Assembly: GCA_027600665.1 (NCBI GenBank) | Contig: JADGJL010000355.1 | Location: 1-23,989, forward strand | Length of the DNA: 23,989 bases | Origin: Irineochytrium annulatum | Taxonomy: Eukaryota > Chytridiomycota > Chytridiomycetes > Chytridiales > Chytridiaceae | Direction: 5' to 3' | Shown: positions 1 to 10,212 of the stretch, piece by piece | Numbering within the stretch: the first letter of the stretch is position 1 | How the letters are laid out: every line of letters starts with the position of its first letter | Made by a program: the position numbers and the translations under genes | The notes under the pieces: model-generated | The model's input: the letters and a program-made list of their open reading frames with translations, nothing else | Told to the model about the DNA's origin: nothing | The model's database searches: none

Positions 1-1435
1 TCTGTCGACGTTGACGCAATGAGGTTGGCGGGCGGGGACGTCGGGGGCGCGGTGACGGATGAGGTGGATGAGAATTGGCGCGGCGGGGTGGTGTATGTGG
101 ATGCGAGATGTGTTTGCGGCGCAGCGGAGGATGCTGACGCGTGTGCCTGCAGCGCGGAGGCGGTGAGGTGCGGTGAGAACTGCGACGCCGGCGAGATAGG
201 TGACTCGTCCGGGTGAGAGAGTTGAAGCGCGTAGTAAGGGTTGTTCATGTTTGCAGGGCTGGGGACAATGTTTTGGAGCTGGGAGTGGAGCCACTGAAGG
301 TCCATGTCAGCGAGCGGGGCCATTGTCGTGGGCGGGCTGGAGATTGCGGATGTCAGTGAGCTGACGGACGAGACGCGTGGCGCGGCAGTGTGCATAGGGA
401 TGTCGGCGATGGTATGTCGCGAGAGCATGGAGGTAGTGGGGGGGTGCATGAAAGGGAGCGGAGGGGACGAGACGGGCGTCGTGAGACCGATGCCCCCGTG
501 GGGCGGGAGCTGGACGTGCGAGTGGCTGCTATACATCAGAAGGGACGCGATGTCGGAGGCGAGGTGTTTAAGATGGGTCGAGCTCGAAGGTAGCGGGTCG
601 GGGTGCGCAATCGCGGCGGAAAGTGTCGACGAGGCAATCGTCGTCGCGGGTCGGTGGATACGCTGATGCATCGACGCGAACGGTGGCGCGTTGGAGACGG
701 TCTGATAGGGCGGGACGGTTGTTGGGATATGGTGATGGGCCGACGCGTCCATCACCAGGTTCAAGCTCGAGCCGAAGTAGTCGAACGACATTGGGGAGGA
801 GGTAGACGGGGTAGCCGATGCCGGTGCTGTTAGGTTTAAGTAAGGAATCTTTTGGCAAATATGAAATATTCGAAAGTGCTTGATATGGAAGTCGATGTTA
901 AAACACGGGGAAGTGCCCATCCCTCATCCCCTCATCCCCCGTTCCTAAGTTGTTCCGCCCTGCGACCCTCCTGGCAACGAGCCTGGGCAGCGAACTCCGA
1001 AGCCAGCGAACTCCGAAGCCCGCGACGCGACTGAGAAGCCCACGGAGCTCGTCGGTGCGACCAAAGTCCACCGCGCCCTCGCGCGCCTTTCCACCAAGCG
1101 CAGTATCCCGATCTGGCGATCTCCTCCTCACCTTGTCGTCCCGATTCATGGTCTGATCCACGACCCGGCGCCTGGGCGTGCTGCTGCATCATCCTCAGCA
1201 TCCCCGGCAGCCCGCTCAGCTCCGCCGCCTCCGCGATCATGGTCGCCGCCGACGACACGGCGGTCTGCGTCGCCAGTTGGCAGTTCGTGACCTGTCGAGT
1301 CCCGGATCGCAGCGCCAAGCAGTGAGGGCAGATGGTCGCCTGTGGGCAACCAGGTCAGCATAGCAGGTGCGGGTGGGTCACGATGAAACTCACGGCCGCG
1401 TCCAAAGGAAGTAGGCAAGACGCGCAGAAGCTCAT
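1..1435 (-). CDS. Zinc-ribbon / Ser-Thr-Pro-rich protein, 3' end outside window
   Basis: My model has three exons: 1435-1394, 1339-1132 and 826 to beyond position 1. The ATG at 1435 has a strong context (ACC before ATG). Intron 1 (1340-1393, 54 nt) has GTGAGT, a GCTGAC branch-like site and CACAG. Intron 2 (827-1131, 305 nt) has AAG|GTGAGG and CTAACAG and restores a frame that stays open to the window edge. The N-terminus carries C4-x2-C7 and C18-x2-C21, a compact zinc ribbon split by intron 1. After a helical segment (about residues 35-65) comes a long low-complexity region rich in Ser, Thr, Pro and Ala with SP motifs, the style of a fungal transcription factor's N-terminus. I do not recognise the family. 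Alternative: two genes, a 149-aa zinc-ribbon ORF ending at 932 and a separate gene starting at the ATG at 791 (weak context). Which is right decides the role of 827-1131. Confidence 0.5.
989..1020. repeat. Tandem duplication, 16 bp x 2
   Basis: The unit agcgaactccgaagcc occurs twice without interruption or mismatch. It lies inside the 305-nt sequence that I read as intron 2 of the left-edge gene, so it would not alter that protein; in the alternative two-gene model it would sit in coding sequence near the C-terminus of the short zinc-ribbon ORF. It looks like a local slippage duplication. Confidence 0.9.
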
Positions 1436-1683
1436 GGTGACCGGCTTGAACGGCGCGTCGTCGAGCGCGTTACGATAAAGTCGAGGTTGATATTACTACC
1501 GTAGGTCTTCAGTCGGCAATTTGCCCGTCTCAAAAGAGGCGCGACTGGTTGGTAGAGGGTTATCATGCGATGAAAAACCGTGGCTGCTGACTTAAGCGCA
1601 ATCGAGCGAGCCTCCATCGGCGTCTGTTTTGCTTTCAAAGCCAGTTAGTGCCTCTTTATTACGTAAGGATAAAATATTTTCGC

Positions 1684-1703
1684 TGCTGGATATTGCTGGA
1701 TAT
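1684..1703. repeat. Tandem duplication, 10 bp x 2
   Basis: The unit tgctggatat is directly repeated twice with no mismatch in AT-rich intergenic DNA. No function is evident. Confidence 0.85.
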
Positions 1704-2551
1704 GGTAGGGGCACGAGCGAAACGAAGGCACACTGGAAACAGGTTGCAGTACATGCGATACGTGGAGGTAGGGGCTCATGAGTAAGGTAGACGCCCGATG
1801 AGGAGGCTTTCTTATTGTGATTGCAGCATTCGCGAAAGCCATTGATGTAGGACTGAGACACGCAAGTTTCACCTTTTTATCACGCGACAAAGGTTGTGAA
1901 GGTCGTGGTGTGGAAGCCCATCGCCGACGCGGAATTTTACCTTAACCGCAGCTAAATTTACTTTCCGACGTCAAGTCCAGATAATTTGCGGAGGTTTCCT
2001 TCGCTGACATTTATTAATAATATGCTTCCACAACACGACGAGGGTGCCTGGCACCTGAGTAGCGCCTTGACCCCAACGTTCCCCTTTCCCTTTTCTAGCT
2101 TAAGCTTAAACACACTTGGTATTTCCGGTTCAGCGTGCTGCATGAACATTTCTTGCAATTTCGCACCAAATGTTGAATGGAGTATCGTTTGGGCGATCTC
2201 GATCAGAAACTGTCGTGACAACGTCGAAAAATAACCGTGCGCACGCCTTCAAGATGCAGCGGCCCAAGAGGGCAGCGTCGTCAACTAGCCATGGGATGGA
2301 TGGGAACACGTACACCGTTAATCACTGGATGTCGGCTCCGGACGATGTGGACACGTACATCAGGGCTGCTTGAGCGAGAGGATGTGCCCCATGAATATCG
2401 TATTCTTTCAGCTCTTCGACTTTGGCGTAGTATTCTGTTCAAATCAGAGGGTAGTCATGGCGCACGCTCCGTTTTTTTCTTCCATCCTTTTTGTACCTCC
2501 ACCATAAGGCTGCCTGTGAGAGCGGTAGACGTAGTTCACAGCAAGGATGTG

Positions 2552-2571
2552 TTTTTTTTTTTTTTTTTTTT
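2552..2571. repeat. Homopolymer run of 20 T (A20 on minus strand)
   Basis: Twenty consecutive T residues follow gatgtg and precede atatc. On the minus strand this reads as A20 after roughly 200 nt of unassigned sequence, so an old retroposed 3' end is conceivable. I could not find a target-site duplication flanking it, and no coding remnant precedes it, so a simple slippage tract is the plainer reading. Confidence 0.8.
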
Positions 2572-2916
2572 ATATCAAGCTTATGCCAGCCTCTTGCAAA
2601 CATCTTTGTAATAGAAAAATCACATGAGCTTTGGTAGTGGATGATATTATGGGTTGTTGATGCTCTAAACATGATCTTTCTCGTAGCGTTAATGCGAATT
2701 GTCTGCTGTAAACAAAGCGTACACAAATGTACGACTTCGTTCCAGTGCGTCGATAAGCATTCATAATATTAATCCATTACATAGTCAGGCTGAACCAGAA
2801 GTAAGCACTTGTGTCAGGTCAGGAGATGAAGTAATTCAGGGCTAGAAAAAAGCAGCAAAAAGAAAAAAACCAGAACACCCACGAAAAGCATGCACCACAT
2901 TCAATGTCACGTATAT

Positions 2917-5900
2917 CTAAACATTGAAATACGGCGACGTCGCCCACGTCTCCCAGAGCGCAGCCTTTAAGTGCAGCATATCGCCGCGATTGGCGTGACC
3001 TGCCGATAACGTCCTCCTCTCCTCCATCAGGCGATAGCAAGCTGATACGGACTCTGGGCTCAAGAACCCCGACGTCGCCATCACGCAGTCTCTTAAGAAC
3101 CGCACCTGCCTCGCACAACCCGCGGGAACGATGACAGACTCCCCAACCCGCTGAACAACCGTCAAACTCTTCACGCCCGTCGCCTTCCACATCCTCGCGC
3201 GCGCCTCGCAATCGAGGAATAGCGATGCGTCAAAGATCACGTCCTCGATCTCACGCATAAATCCACTCGGCTGGCGTCCTCGCCGAGGCCCAGCCATCCG
3301 AGTTGGGTCACTCCCGAGCCGTATCCGACCGGCGTCGACCTCGGACTTCAAAAAAGTCCGCAGGGCGGTCACGTCGCGGGCAGCGAATACGTCCCATACG
3401 GCCGCCACGTCGTCCCCGTACGCCTCGTCGCCCGACGCGCCCGCATTATTGGCCGTGCGCGGTGGTAGGGACGCGACGAAGCAGCGCGTGACTGTATCGG
3501 CGGGCTCGAGGCGCATCGGGAGCGTGCCGGCACCGCTAGTCCGATCGCGGCCCATGGAACAGTAACCGATGAGCAGCTTAGGACTCATGTCGCCTGCCGC
3601 GGAGCTAGCGAGTCGGGCGGCGAGGTTGAGCGCGCCAGCGGGGCCCGTGCGGTGGGCTACGGGGAGGGAGAGGATGTAATCGAAGTGGTATACAGGGAGG
3701 ATGGACTTGAGTGTCGTGTTTTGCGGGAAGTTCTACGAAGAAAAGTAACGGTCAAGGCCGACACAAAAATCCAACTAAGATGACAGCGCAGCGTAATCAA
3801 TCATCACCCACCTCTATCCGCAGAGTAATGGCCTGGGCAGTCGCCTTCGTTCCCTCCGGCTCACCTTTCTCCTGCTCAACCTCCATTTCTTCCTGAAACT
3901 CCCGCGGTCTGCTAGCCAGCTCCTCAAAACCGCGCAACACAGCGTGAACGCTAACTGTGCCCGAAGCGGCTTCTGCGCAATCAGAGGCCTTCGCCTCGGC
4001 CCCCTCCGGCAATAGTTCCGCGATGCCCTCCGGTGTCCAGTCCGCCTTCAGCATCTCGTCATCTCCACGCGCGTGTTTAAAGACGACGACCCTCGCCTCG
4101 GCCCACGCCTTCTCGAACCTAACCTTAACCTCCTCCTCCGACGCCGAGCCATCGATCGTCACCAAAGTCCCGGCCGCTCTATCTGATCCCCCACTCGTCT
4201 CACCGTCCGACGTTATACCCTTTGGCGCGCTCTCTGCCGCCGCTGCCACCTCTGACCCCCCCGGTACCCCAACCTCGGTCTCGTCATCACTGTCGTCCGC
4301 CAAGTCCTCCTCGTTTAGAAAATTCTCGACCTTCTCCCTCTCCTCGTCCTCCACAACCCCCAGCGCGTCCTTTCTTTCCTCCTCCTCCACCATCGCTAAC
4401 AAACCCTCTACCCTCGCCCCCATCGCGGTGACCTCCGCAACCCCCCGCCTAGCGACCAGCATCCACTGCGCCTTCCGGTGCAGGTACTCTCTCAAGCACT
4501 GCGCGGGGCCCCGCCTATCTATCCTCCTCAACACCCCGACCTCCTCCTTCGCCTCCTCCTCCTGCCTCGGCGTCGGATCTCTAAACGATGCATAGCACCC
4601 GTCGCAAAGACGCTTGCAGCACACCGCACAGGCCCAGTGGTGCGTCGCTGAGAGGGAAGTGCGGCATGCGTCGCAGGCAGGCGGTCGGGCCGAGGGCGGA
4701 GCGGACGGGCTCCGGGCGACGGGGATCCGTGGGCGGATGGAACGGTCGATGGCGCGGCGGAGGATTGGGAGGTCGCGGCGGAGGAGGGCCAGCATCGTCG
4801 GCGCGGTCCGGGACAGAACCATGCGCTCCGTCGCGGCGTCCGTCCGGATCACCGTGTCCTCGTCCTCATCCTCGTCCTCATCGTCACTGCTCCCGCCCCC
4901 TTTAACCACCAACTCTAAAGTAGACTTGTTCCAATCGTCCGCCGGCGCTCGCTGCATCGCGTTCGCTAGTGCACCGTCTGCCCCAGCGACCGCCCCCTCC
5001 TCGAACTGCTCAAAAAACGGGCCGTACGTTAAATCGCCCACGTTCTCAGACACGGCCCTGAACCCAAACACTCTGAAACCCTCGAATCTGCACGGCCCGT
5101 CCACGGCTTCGTCCACCACACCCTTCAGCGCGCACACCCTGCACTTCAAATACTCTTTGTACCTTTGGTGGATGCACGTCGCGCTCTGAAGCTCGTACTT
5201 GGCCGTCGGGTCGACGTCGGCATCGGCGTGGGCCTCGGCAGCGGACACAAGGTGGGGTAAGGTGGATCGCATGATGTCCAGCTGAATTTCACTGGAGTTC
5301 TTGGGCTTTGCCCTGATTCCGCGGGGCCGGGGGACCTTCTTCCGCATTGGCGCTTGCAACGCGGGCTTCGACGGGCGGCTTTGAGTTAACCGGGTGTCAC
5401 CGGTGCGCTTCCGCTGCGCGTCGCGGTGCGCGGGAACGTCCTCTATTCCGAATTCGTCGTCGTCGGTAGAAGGTTCTCGGTAGAAGGGGATTGCACGCTT
5501 AGCGTATGGCGCCGAGCGGTGTATCTTTCTAATAAAAATCGTGTTGAAGGAAAAGTTCGTTAATGCGAAGCATAAAAGGCAATAATGCACTTACACATCG
5601 TCCCCCCGCCGCCGCTTTGTCGGCCGGATGAACACCTCCTCGTCCGTCGACCCCTCATCGTCGTCCTCCAGCTCGTCGATATCCTCTTCCTCTTCCTCGG
5701 TCTCCTCATCAATATAAATCTCCAAGTCCTCGTCATTATCGTTTGTGAGGTCCTCCACGTCGAATGCGCGAGCGGGCGCTTTCACCGCCATCCTTTTCTT
5801 CTTTGCCTTCGAGCTTTTCGGACGTCCCTTTTTCCGCTTCGGTGCTCCCTCCACCTGCACCAGCTTCGGCTTACGACGTGCCTTTGCACGCGGACTAACT

Positions 5901-6643
5901 TCCTTCCCCTTTATCGCAGGATGCCCCGCCTCCTCCACTAACACTTTACCATACGGCTTTACATTCCCGTTCGCATTCTGCGGTTTCGTCCCGCATCCCT
6001 TCCCAGGTCCGAAGTAGTGTCCCTTCGGCGGCATAGGCATGGAACCCGCCCCTGCCGTCCCGTCGGGCATGGAGATCCGACTTGACGCACATCCTACGTC
6101 CCTTTTCCTCAACAAGTTCCCACGAGTCGCCGGCTCGACCTCGTGACCCTCCCGCAGAGACTGCCCGTTCCCCGTCACGGGAATCTCCGCATCCTCGTTC
6201 ACCGCCTGGACCAACTTGCCCAACACCGGCGTCAAGCCGCCAAGGCTGACTCCGATTGCGTCGTCCCCAGACGACACGCCACCGTGCGCGCCCGAGGCCA
6301 CCCCCATGGGCAACGCGCCGCCGCTCATGTGAATATAGCGCCACTGTTTTGTCTTTACCACGTCGTCCGGTTGCTGCGCGCCGGTCTGCGGCGGCTGTAC
6401 TGACACTAAAGAAAGTTGCCCCATTGGCATCGACTGCCCCCCGTCAGCAGCGGCGGCCGCGGCCGTATGCATGGGCAAGCTATTGCCCGCGAGCAACACC
6501 GGCGTGCCGCCCCGAGGGAAGTCGAAGTCCAGCGCCAGCCCTGGCCGGGGGAGGTCAAAATCGAATTCGTCGAGAGACGGATGGGCGTTGGGAGGCCGGA
6601 GGGCATGTATAGCACGCGAGGTTCCACTTGGCGGATTGGACAT
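2917..6643 (-). CDS. KDM3-like JmjC-domain chromatin protein, predicted catalytically inactive
   Basis: Exons 6643-5595, 5528-3812 and 3732-2917 (introns 66 and 79 nt, GTAAGT/TTAG and GTGGGT/GTAG) give 1193 residues. In order: a low-complexity N-terminus; a basic AT-hook-like segment with GRPKSSK (about residue 273); a Glu/Asp tract (about 295-340); a Cys cluster C468, C479-x2-C482, C496 followed by RFEGFRVFGF; a KDM3-type zinc finger (C635-x2-C638, then C650, C653, C654, C658, C661); a second acidic stretch; and a JmjC domain from about residue 820 to the end. The C-terminal part aligns without gaps to the KDM3 core around GT..L.L....V and PAG...QVR.L. KDM3 enzymes use Fe(II) and 2-oxoglutarate to remove methyl groups from H3K9. 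Here the HxD pair is R996-L-E998 and the distal His is R1130, so turnover is not expected. A nuclear heterochromatin role is inference. The ATG at 6643 has a purine at -3; the frame is open to another ATG at 7027, which would add 128 residues. Confidence 0.86.
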
Positions 6644-7386
6644 TACTGCGTCGAGAGTAGATTGGGGCCTCGGGGGTCGAGAAGAAGACGGGAGTTCGGG
6701 ATCGGAACGTCGACGGTGGGAGTTTGTCTGGCTTGGATGACGCCAAGCGGGCAGGGGATAGCCGTCGGACTTGATGCTTGTTGAGCTGACTGTATGCCGA
6801 ATACAAGTAATTAGGGCGTCGACAGCAGGCCGGGACCGAACGCGCAGAGAGCTAACCCTCACTGGAACATCTGCGCCAGGTCCAGCTTCACGCTGGACGA
6901 GTGAGGGGGTCAACGGTATGATGCGGAAGAAATTGACGATTTCATGCAGATGCACATTAAGAACGCAGTTAACAACTTGGATTACAGTCAGTTCCACCCA
7001 GGTCCCTACCACTGCAACCCAGCTCATCTTCTACAGTTTAAAGCTCGCACGTTGCGTTTACGAGAAAAACTAGAAGGAGAAACAAGCATCAGCCGAAGTA
7101 GAAAATGGGGGGAGTGTGATCCCAGAATACTAAGACAATGCTGACGTATCCTCGGGGGAATCAATCGTGATCGAATAATAAGCGCTTTAACTGTACCTGC
7201 AAGTCGCACTCCTCACATCTTTGGTACATGCAATCTACCATGGGCTAAAGCCTGCCAATGTGTCTACCCGGCATTTCATCCTAAATTTCTCACATTCTGA
7301 AGCTGTCGATCGTGTTTACTAAGTCTATCACAATGTATGATGTGCATGAGCTGTAACAAGATGCTTGGCACAACCTGAGATTAACA

Positions 7387-7407
7387 GACGATAATTAAGT
7401 TATCGTC
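7387..7407. repeat. Perfect 8-bp inverted repeat, 5-nt spacer
   Basis: GACGATAA and TTATCGTC flank the spacer TTAAG. A dyad of this size in a promoter region could be a dimeric regulator site, but no known fungal factor consensus matches that I can name. Its regulatory meaning is inference. Confidence 0.4.
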
Positions 7408-7503
7408 ACCTCACTCGCTCATGCACGCAGGCAGGCCGCACACAGCACGCGGTCACACCACCAGCGGCCAACTAAAATGTTCCGGCGTGAAGCCTTTCCG
7501 CCG

Positions 7504-7510
7504 TGAGTCA
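7504..7510. promoter_or_regulatory. AP-1/Gcn4-type site TGAGTCA
   Basis: TGAGTCA in the context GTGAGTCAT matches the consensus bound by GCN4-class bZIP dimers. It lies in the divergent intergenic region about 1.6 kb upstream of the 9084 gene and 860 bp upstream of the JmjC gene start. The same 9-mer recurs in inverted orientation at 8583-8591. Chance occurrence of a single 7-mer is common; the shared 9-mer makes it somewhat better than chance. Confidence 0.4.
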
Positions 7511-8106
7511 TTTTGCATCCGTGCCAAAACTTGTGTTAATAAATCAACATCGAAAGGATTCGAATTTAACCTACAACGCAGGTGCGATGTGTGCGATCGC
7601 GATTTGGGTCGCGTGAGAAGGATGTGGCCGCAGAGAGCAGTCCGGGAGTGCGCCGTCGCCAGATCGGTGCGTGGCCGCTTTCAGCTGGGACGCGTGCGTT
7701 TACAGACTTGGTGCGGTGTTCAGAGGCTGTTGTGTGTTAGGACGTGAAAATTTGGGGACTGATGGCCGGGATAGCGATCGCCGCGTTTGCAGGGCAGGCC
7801 GTTGGAGCAGTGGGCAGAGCGCGGCTTACCCATCGCATTTGTACAGGAGATGACAAGCTATGACGCCGCTTTAAGCCCGTCTGCAGGTCGTGAACAGGGT
7901 CCACGGAAGTGTGCCACATTTAATGGACGCTGGCGGGCAAGGAGCGCAAATGAAACATGCGGGGGGAAAGAGCAGCCTTCGTGAGGACAGTGGCCTAGTG
8001 TTGACTCTTGGCTCATGCATGCTCTTCATAACCATACGCTATGAAGTCGCCCGCTCGCCATGACCTTCGAGACTCACGCGGGGCGATCTGGAGGCCTCCC
8101 ACAAAA

Positions 8107-8112
8107 CACGTG
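8107..8112. promoter_or_regulatory. E-box core CACGTG
   Basis: CACGTG is the palindromic core bound by basic helix-loop-helix regulators. It lies about 970 bp upstream of the 9084 ATG. A 6-mer alone is weak evidence; no conserved flank is visible. Confidence 0.25.
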
Positions 8113-8583
8113 AGATCTTTGACCAGTAGCAAAAGAAAGCGGCCACGTAGATCCGGCCAGCTGGCCGCTCCTTCACAGGTTTAGCGCGTCGGAAGTTCAA
8201 CCTTCCCGAACTCTTTACGTCGTCGACGTCGCACAGGGGTTAACGGAAGCTGTCTCGCGACAACACTTGTCAGTCGACGACGGCGGTTCGTGCGATCAAA
8301 ATTATCTCCAGAATCTCGAGGGCTGTCGCCTTGCTTTCTTTTGTTGGGTTTCTCGCGAGATCATCGTCTCCGGGAGGTCCTGCATCGCGGCGCCGAGCTC
8401 CACATTGCTGCAAGGTGAGCCTCCAAACCGTCACTCTGAGAGACGGACGAGTCTGGGATCGTTTGGCGCGGGGCATCGGAGATGTGGTTGGGGCCTGCCA
8501 ATCCCGCGCCGGCGATCTCCGCCGGGAGTTCGGGACGGGTTGAGAAGCTCCAGCGGGTGGAGCATTGAGGTGGGCATACCCAA

Positions 8584-8590
8584 TGACTCA
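8584..8590. promoter_or_regulatory. AP-1/Gcn4-type site TGACTCA
   Basis: TGACTCA in the context ATGACTCAC is the exact reverse complement of the 9-mer at 7503-7511. It is about 500 bp upstream of the 9084 gene, which itself precedes the bZIP gene, so control by that bZIP protein or a relative is an attractive but untested idea. Confidence 0.45.
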
Positions 8591-9083
8591 CTCAAACCAG
8601 GGACGCGTTCCGGGGAATGCTTCGGCGCTTCGGGCCGGTAGCCAATCGGCTGGAACAACAACAAATGGTCGGTTCCCATGAATTATCTAAGCCGCTTTTC
8701 TTCCATATGTAGAGATCATCATCATTCGTCTGTGAGGGCTCGACTACATAACGAGGACTCCCCGCCTCGTTCACCCTCCTTCTGCTCGGCTGGGCCGGTC
8801 GGCACCTCCGGTACTGCCCGGAACGGGCGTTGACCCTTCCTTCAGCGTCTTACCATTCTTCACAACCAAACAGCTCCCCGCGCGGTCCTCCACTCTCCCA
8901 ATACTCGCGGTCCCTCATTCCGCTGCACGGTTGCCAGCCGCTTCAGTCTTCCCTCGGGACCTCATCGCTTTGAATCCCGGAAAAACATACCCAGTTCTGG
9001 CGCCTTACCAGGAACACAATCCTGCCTGGGGCCGGCATCCGCGACCCGCGCGACCACCGCCCGTGTACTCCGTCTTCAAGCAG

Positions 9084-10000
9084 ATGACAATCAGCAGCAG
9101 CAATCAGCAGCAGCAGCAGCCGGACGCGACCAGCGCCGCGGTGGGCGGGCCGACGGACGCCGCCGCGACGAACCCGGTGACGCCAAGGGCACTACGACCA
9201 ATGTCAACCACCGTGACGCCAGATCAAGACGAGCAGTTCAACGTCAATGTGTGGGACTCGTTCTCCAACCTTTGGGACGACCCCAAGCATTTCCGAGACA
9301 CACACGCGCCTCCATTCACGGCAGTCGATGCCGATGCCGACGCCGCCGGTGCCGTCGCTTCCGCTGCCGCGCTCGCCGAAGGCAACGACAATACCGGCGG
9401 CAACGGCAACGGCAACGGCTTGGGTGACAGTGGGGGAAGCCCCATTAAGGACGCGCTGGACGTCCTGGAGGCCGGCCTGGTGAACACGCCGTTCGTCTCG
9501 GCTCTCCAGCGCGCGCTAGGGGTACCGCAACCGGTCTGGACGGGTGCACTAGAAGGCGATGACGGCAGCAAGACCCAATCCCACGGATCGCTCAACCCCT
9601 ACTTCACCTCCCAGCCGACGACATCCGGACCGACGACATCAATCCCTGCGGGGATCCCATCGGCGCCGACCATCAGCAACCGGCAGCGGCCGCCCCCACA
9701 GCAGCAAGCGGTGCCGGCGGTGGACCAGCAGCTTCACACCGCTCAACAGCTCTTCCGGCAGATTCACTCTGCTGCCATGGACCCAATGGGGATCTCGCAG
9801 CCGTCGTCTCAATCGCGCGCCGTGGGCGACATGGTGAGTGTCCGTCAAAGTTTGGCTGTCAAACTTCCTTTTTTTCGAGAACCCACCTGAATTTTGCTGG
9901 TTTTGGTATGGTCTTTTTCTGGGATTGCTGCGGGTTGATGGCCCCCCAGGCGGTGGAGCCCGAGCTTGAAAAACTCTTGTCGTCATTCGATCGAGAGTGA
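9084..10000 (+). CDS. Unrecognised Gln/Pro/Ser-rich protein
   Basis: Two exons, 9084-9833 and 9950-10000, joined across a 116-nt intron (ATG|GTGAGT to CCCCAG|GCG) give 266 residues. The last exon adds a charged tail ending LEKLLSSFDRE before TGA. The protein starts with Ser and Gln runs, has a short aromatic segment VNVWDSFSNLWDD (about residues 53-65), an Asp/Ala then Gly/Asn repeat stretch, a helical amphipathic patch around SPIKDALDVLEAGLV, and a Gln/Pro-rich C-terminal third. I do not recognise a domain. Composition resembles an activation region or adaptor. The ATG at 9084 is the first in this frame, but the frame is open further upstream from at least 8931, so an upstream exon may exist. 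The stop is 228 nt before the bZIP ATG; alternative splicing from 9834 to the acceptor at 10228 would fuse this exon in frame to the bZIP protein. Confidence 0.5.
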
Positions 10001-10212
10001 TATATCAGAATTCTTGCTAACTGAACCTGCCTGATCTCCCAATTCCCTCCCGCCATCCGTCGGCGCCGTCTCTTCTTCTCTTCACTATTCATCGCAACCT
10101 TTACCCCGCTTCACCTTGCTCCGCTTGGATTACTTGCCGCCACGACGCCATCACCAAACGCCGACCACTCCGACCACCGCCCTTCCTACCACCTCGTTCG
10201 CTCTGGCTCTTC

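Larger units (their letters stand above)
1436..2916. other. Gene-poor intergenic region
   Basis: This lies between the start of the left-edge gene and the 3' end of the JmjC gene, both on the minus strand. It should contain the promoter of the former and the 3' untranslated region and terminator of the latter. Open frames here (for example 1958-2221 minus and 2170-2373 plus) are short, overlap each other on opposite strands, use mixed codons and match no family I know. I see no RNA gene, no terminal inverted repeats and no retroelement protein. A 10-bp tandem duplication and a 20-nt T run are listed separately. Confidence 0.6.
6644..9083. other. Divergent intergenic region between the JmjC gene and the 9084 gene
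   Basis: About 2.4 kb that should hold both promoters and 5' untranslated regions. The first 384 bases beyond 6643 remain in frame with the JmjC protein up to an alternative ATG at 7027, and about 150 bases before 9084 remain in frame with the plus-strand gene, so one or both proteins may be longer than called. Between these I find no convincing gene. The region does contain two AP-1/Gcn4-like sites, an E-box core and a small perfect inverted repeat, listed separately. Possible 5' splice donors exist (for example gtgagcc near 8414) but I cannot link them to an exon. Confidence 0.6.

Noticed and set aside
1958..2315. Overlapping minus-strand frames that could be one frameshifted gene
   Set aside because: No recognisable motif, no plausible splice sites joining them, and opposite-strand frames of equal length overlap them.
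2552..2760. Possible retroposed element ending in A20 on the minus strand
   Set aside because: No target-site duplication, no internal promoter boxes and no coding remnant were found.
3957..4595. 212-codon plus-strand frame inside the JmjC gene
   Set aside because: Ser/Ala/Pro-rich antisense shadow of the second JmjC exon, a usual effect of GC-rich codons.
7550..7575. TTCGAATCC on the minus strand, like a tRNA T-loop (B box)
   Set aside because: The flanking bases do not form a T stem and no acceptor or anticodon stem can be folded around it.
7762..7863. 33-codon plus-strand frame with a hydrophobic start (MAGIAIAAFAGQAVGAVG)
   Set aside because: It resembles a signal or mitochondrial leader, but is very short, has no visible continuation by splicing, and sits in a region without other coding signs.
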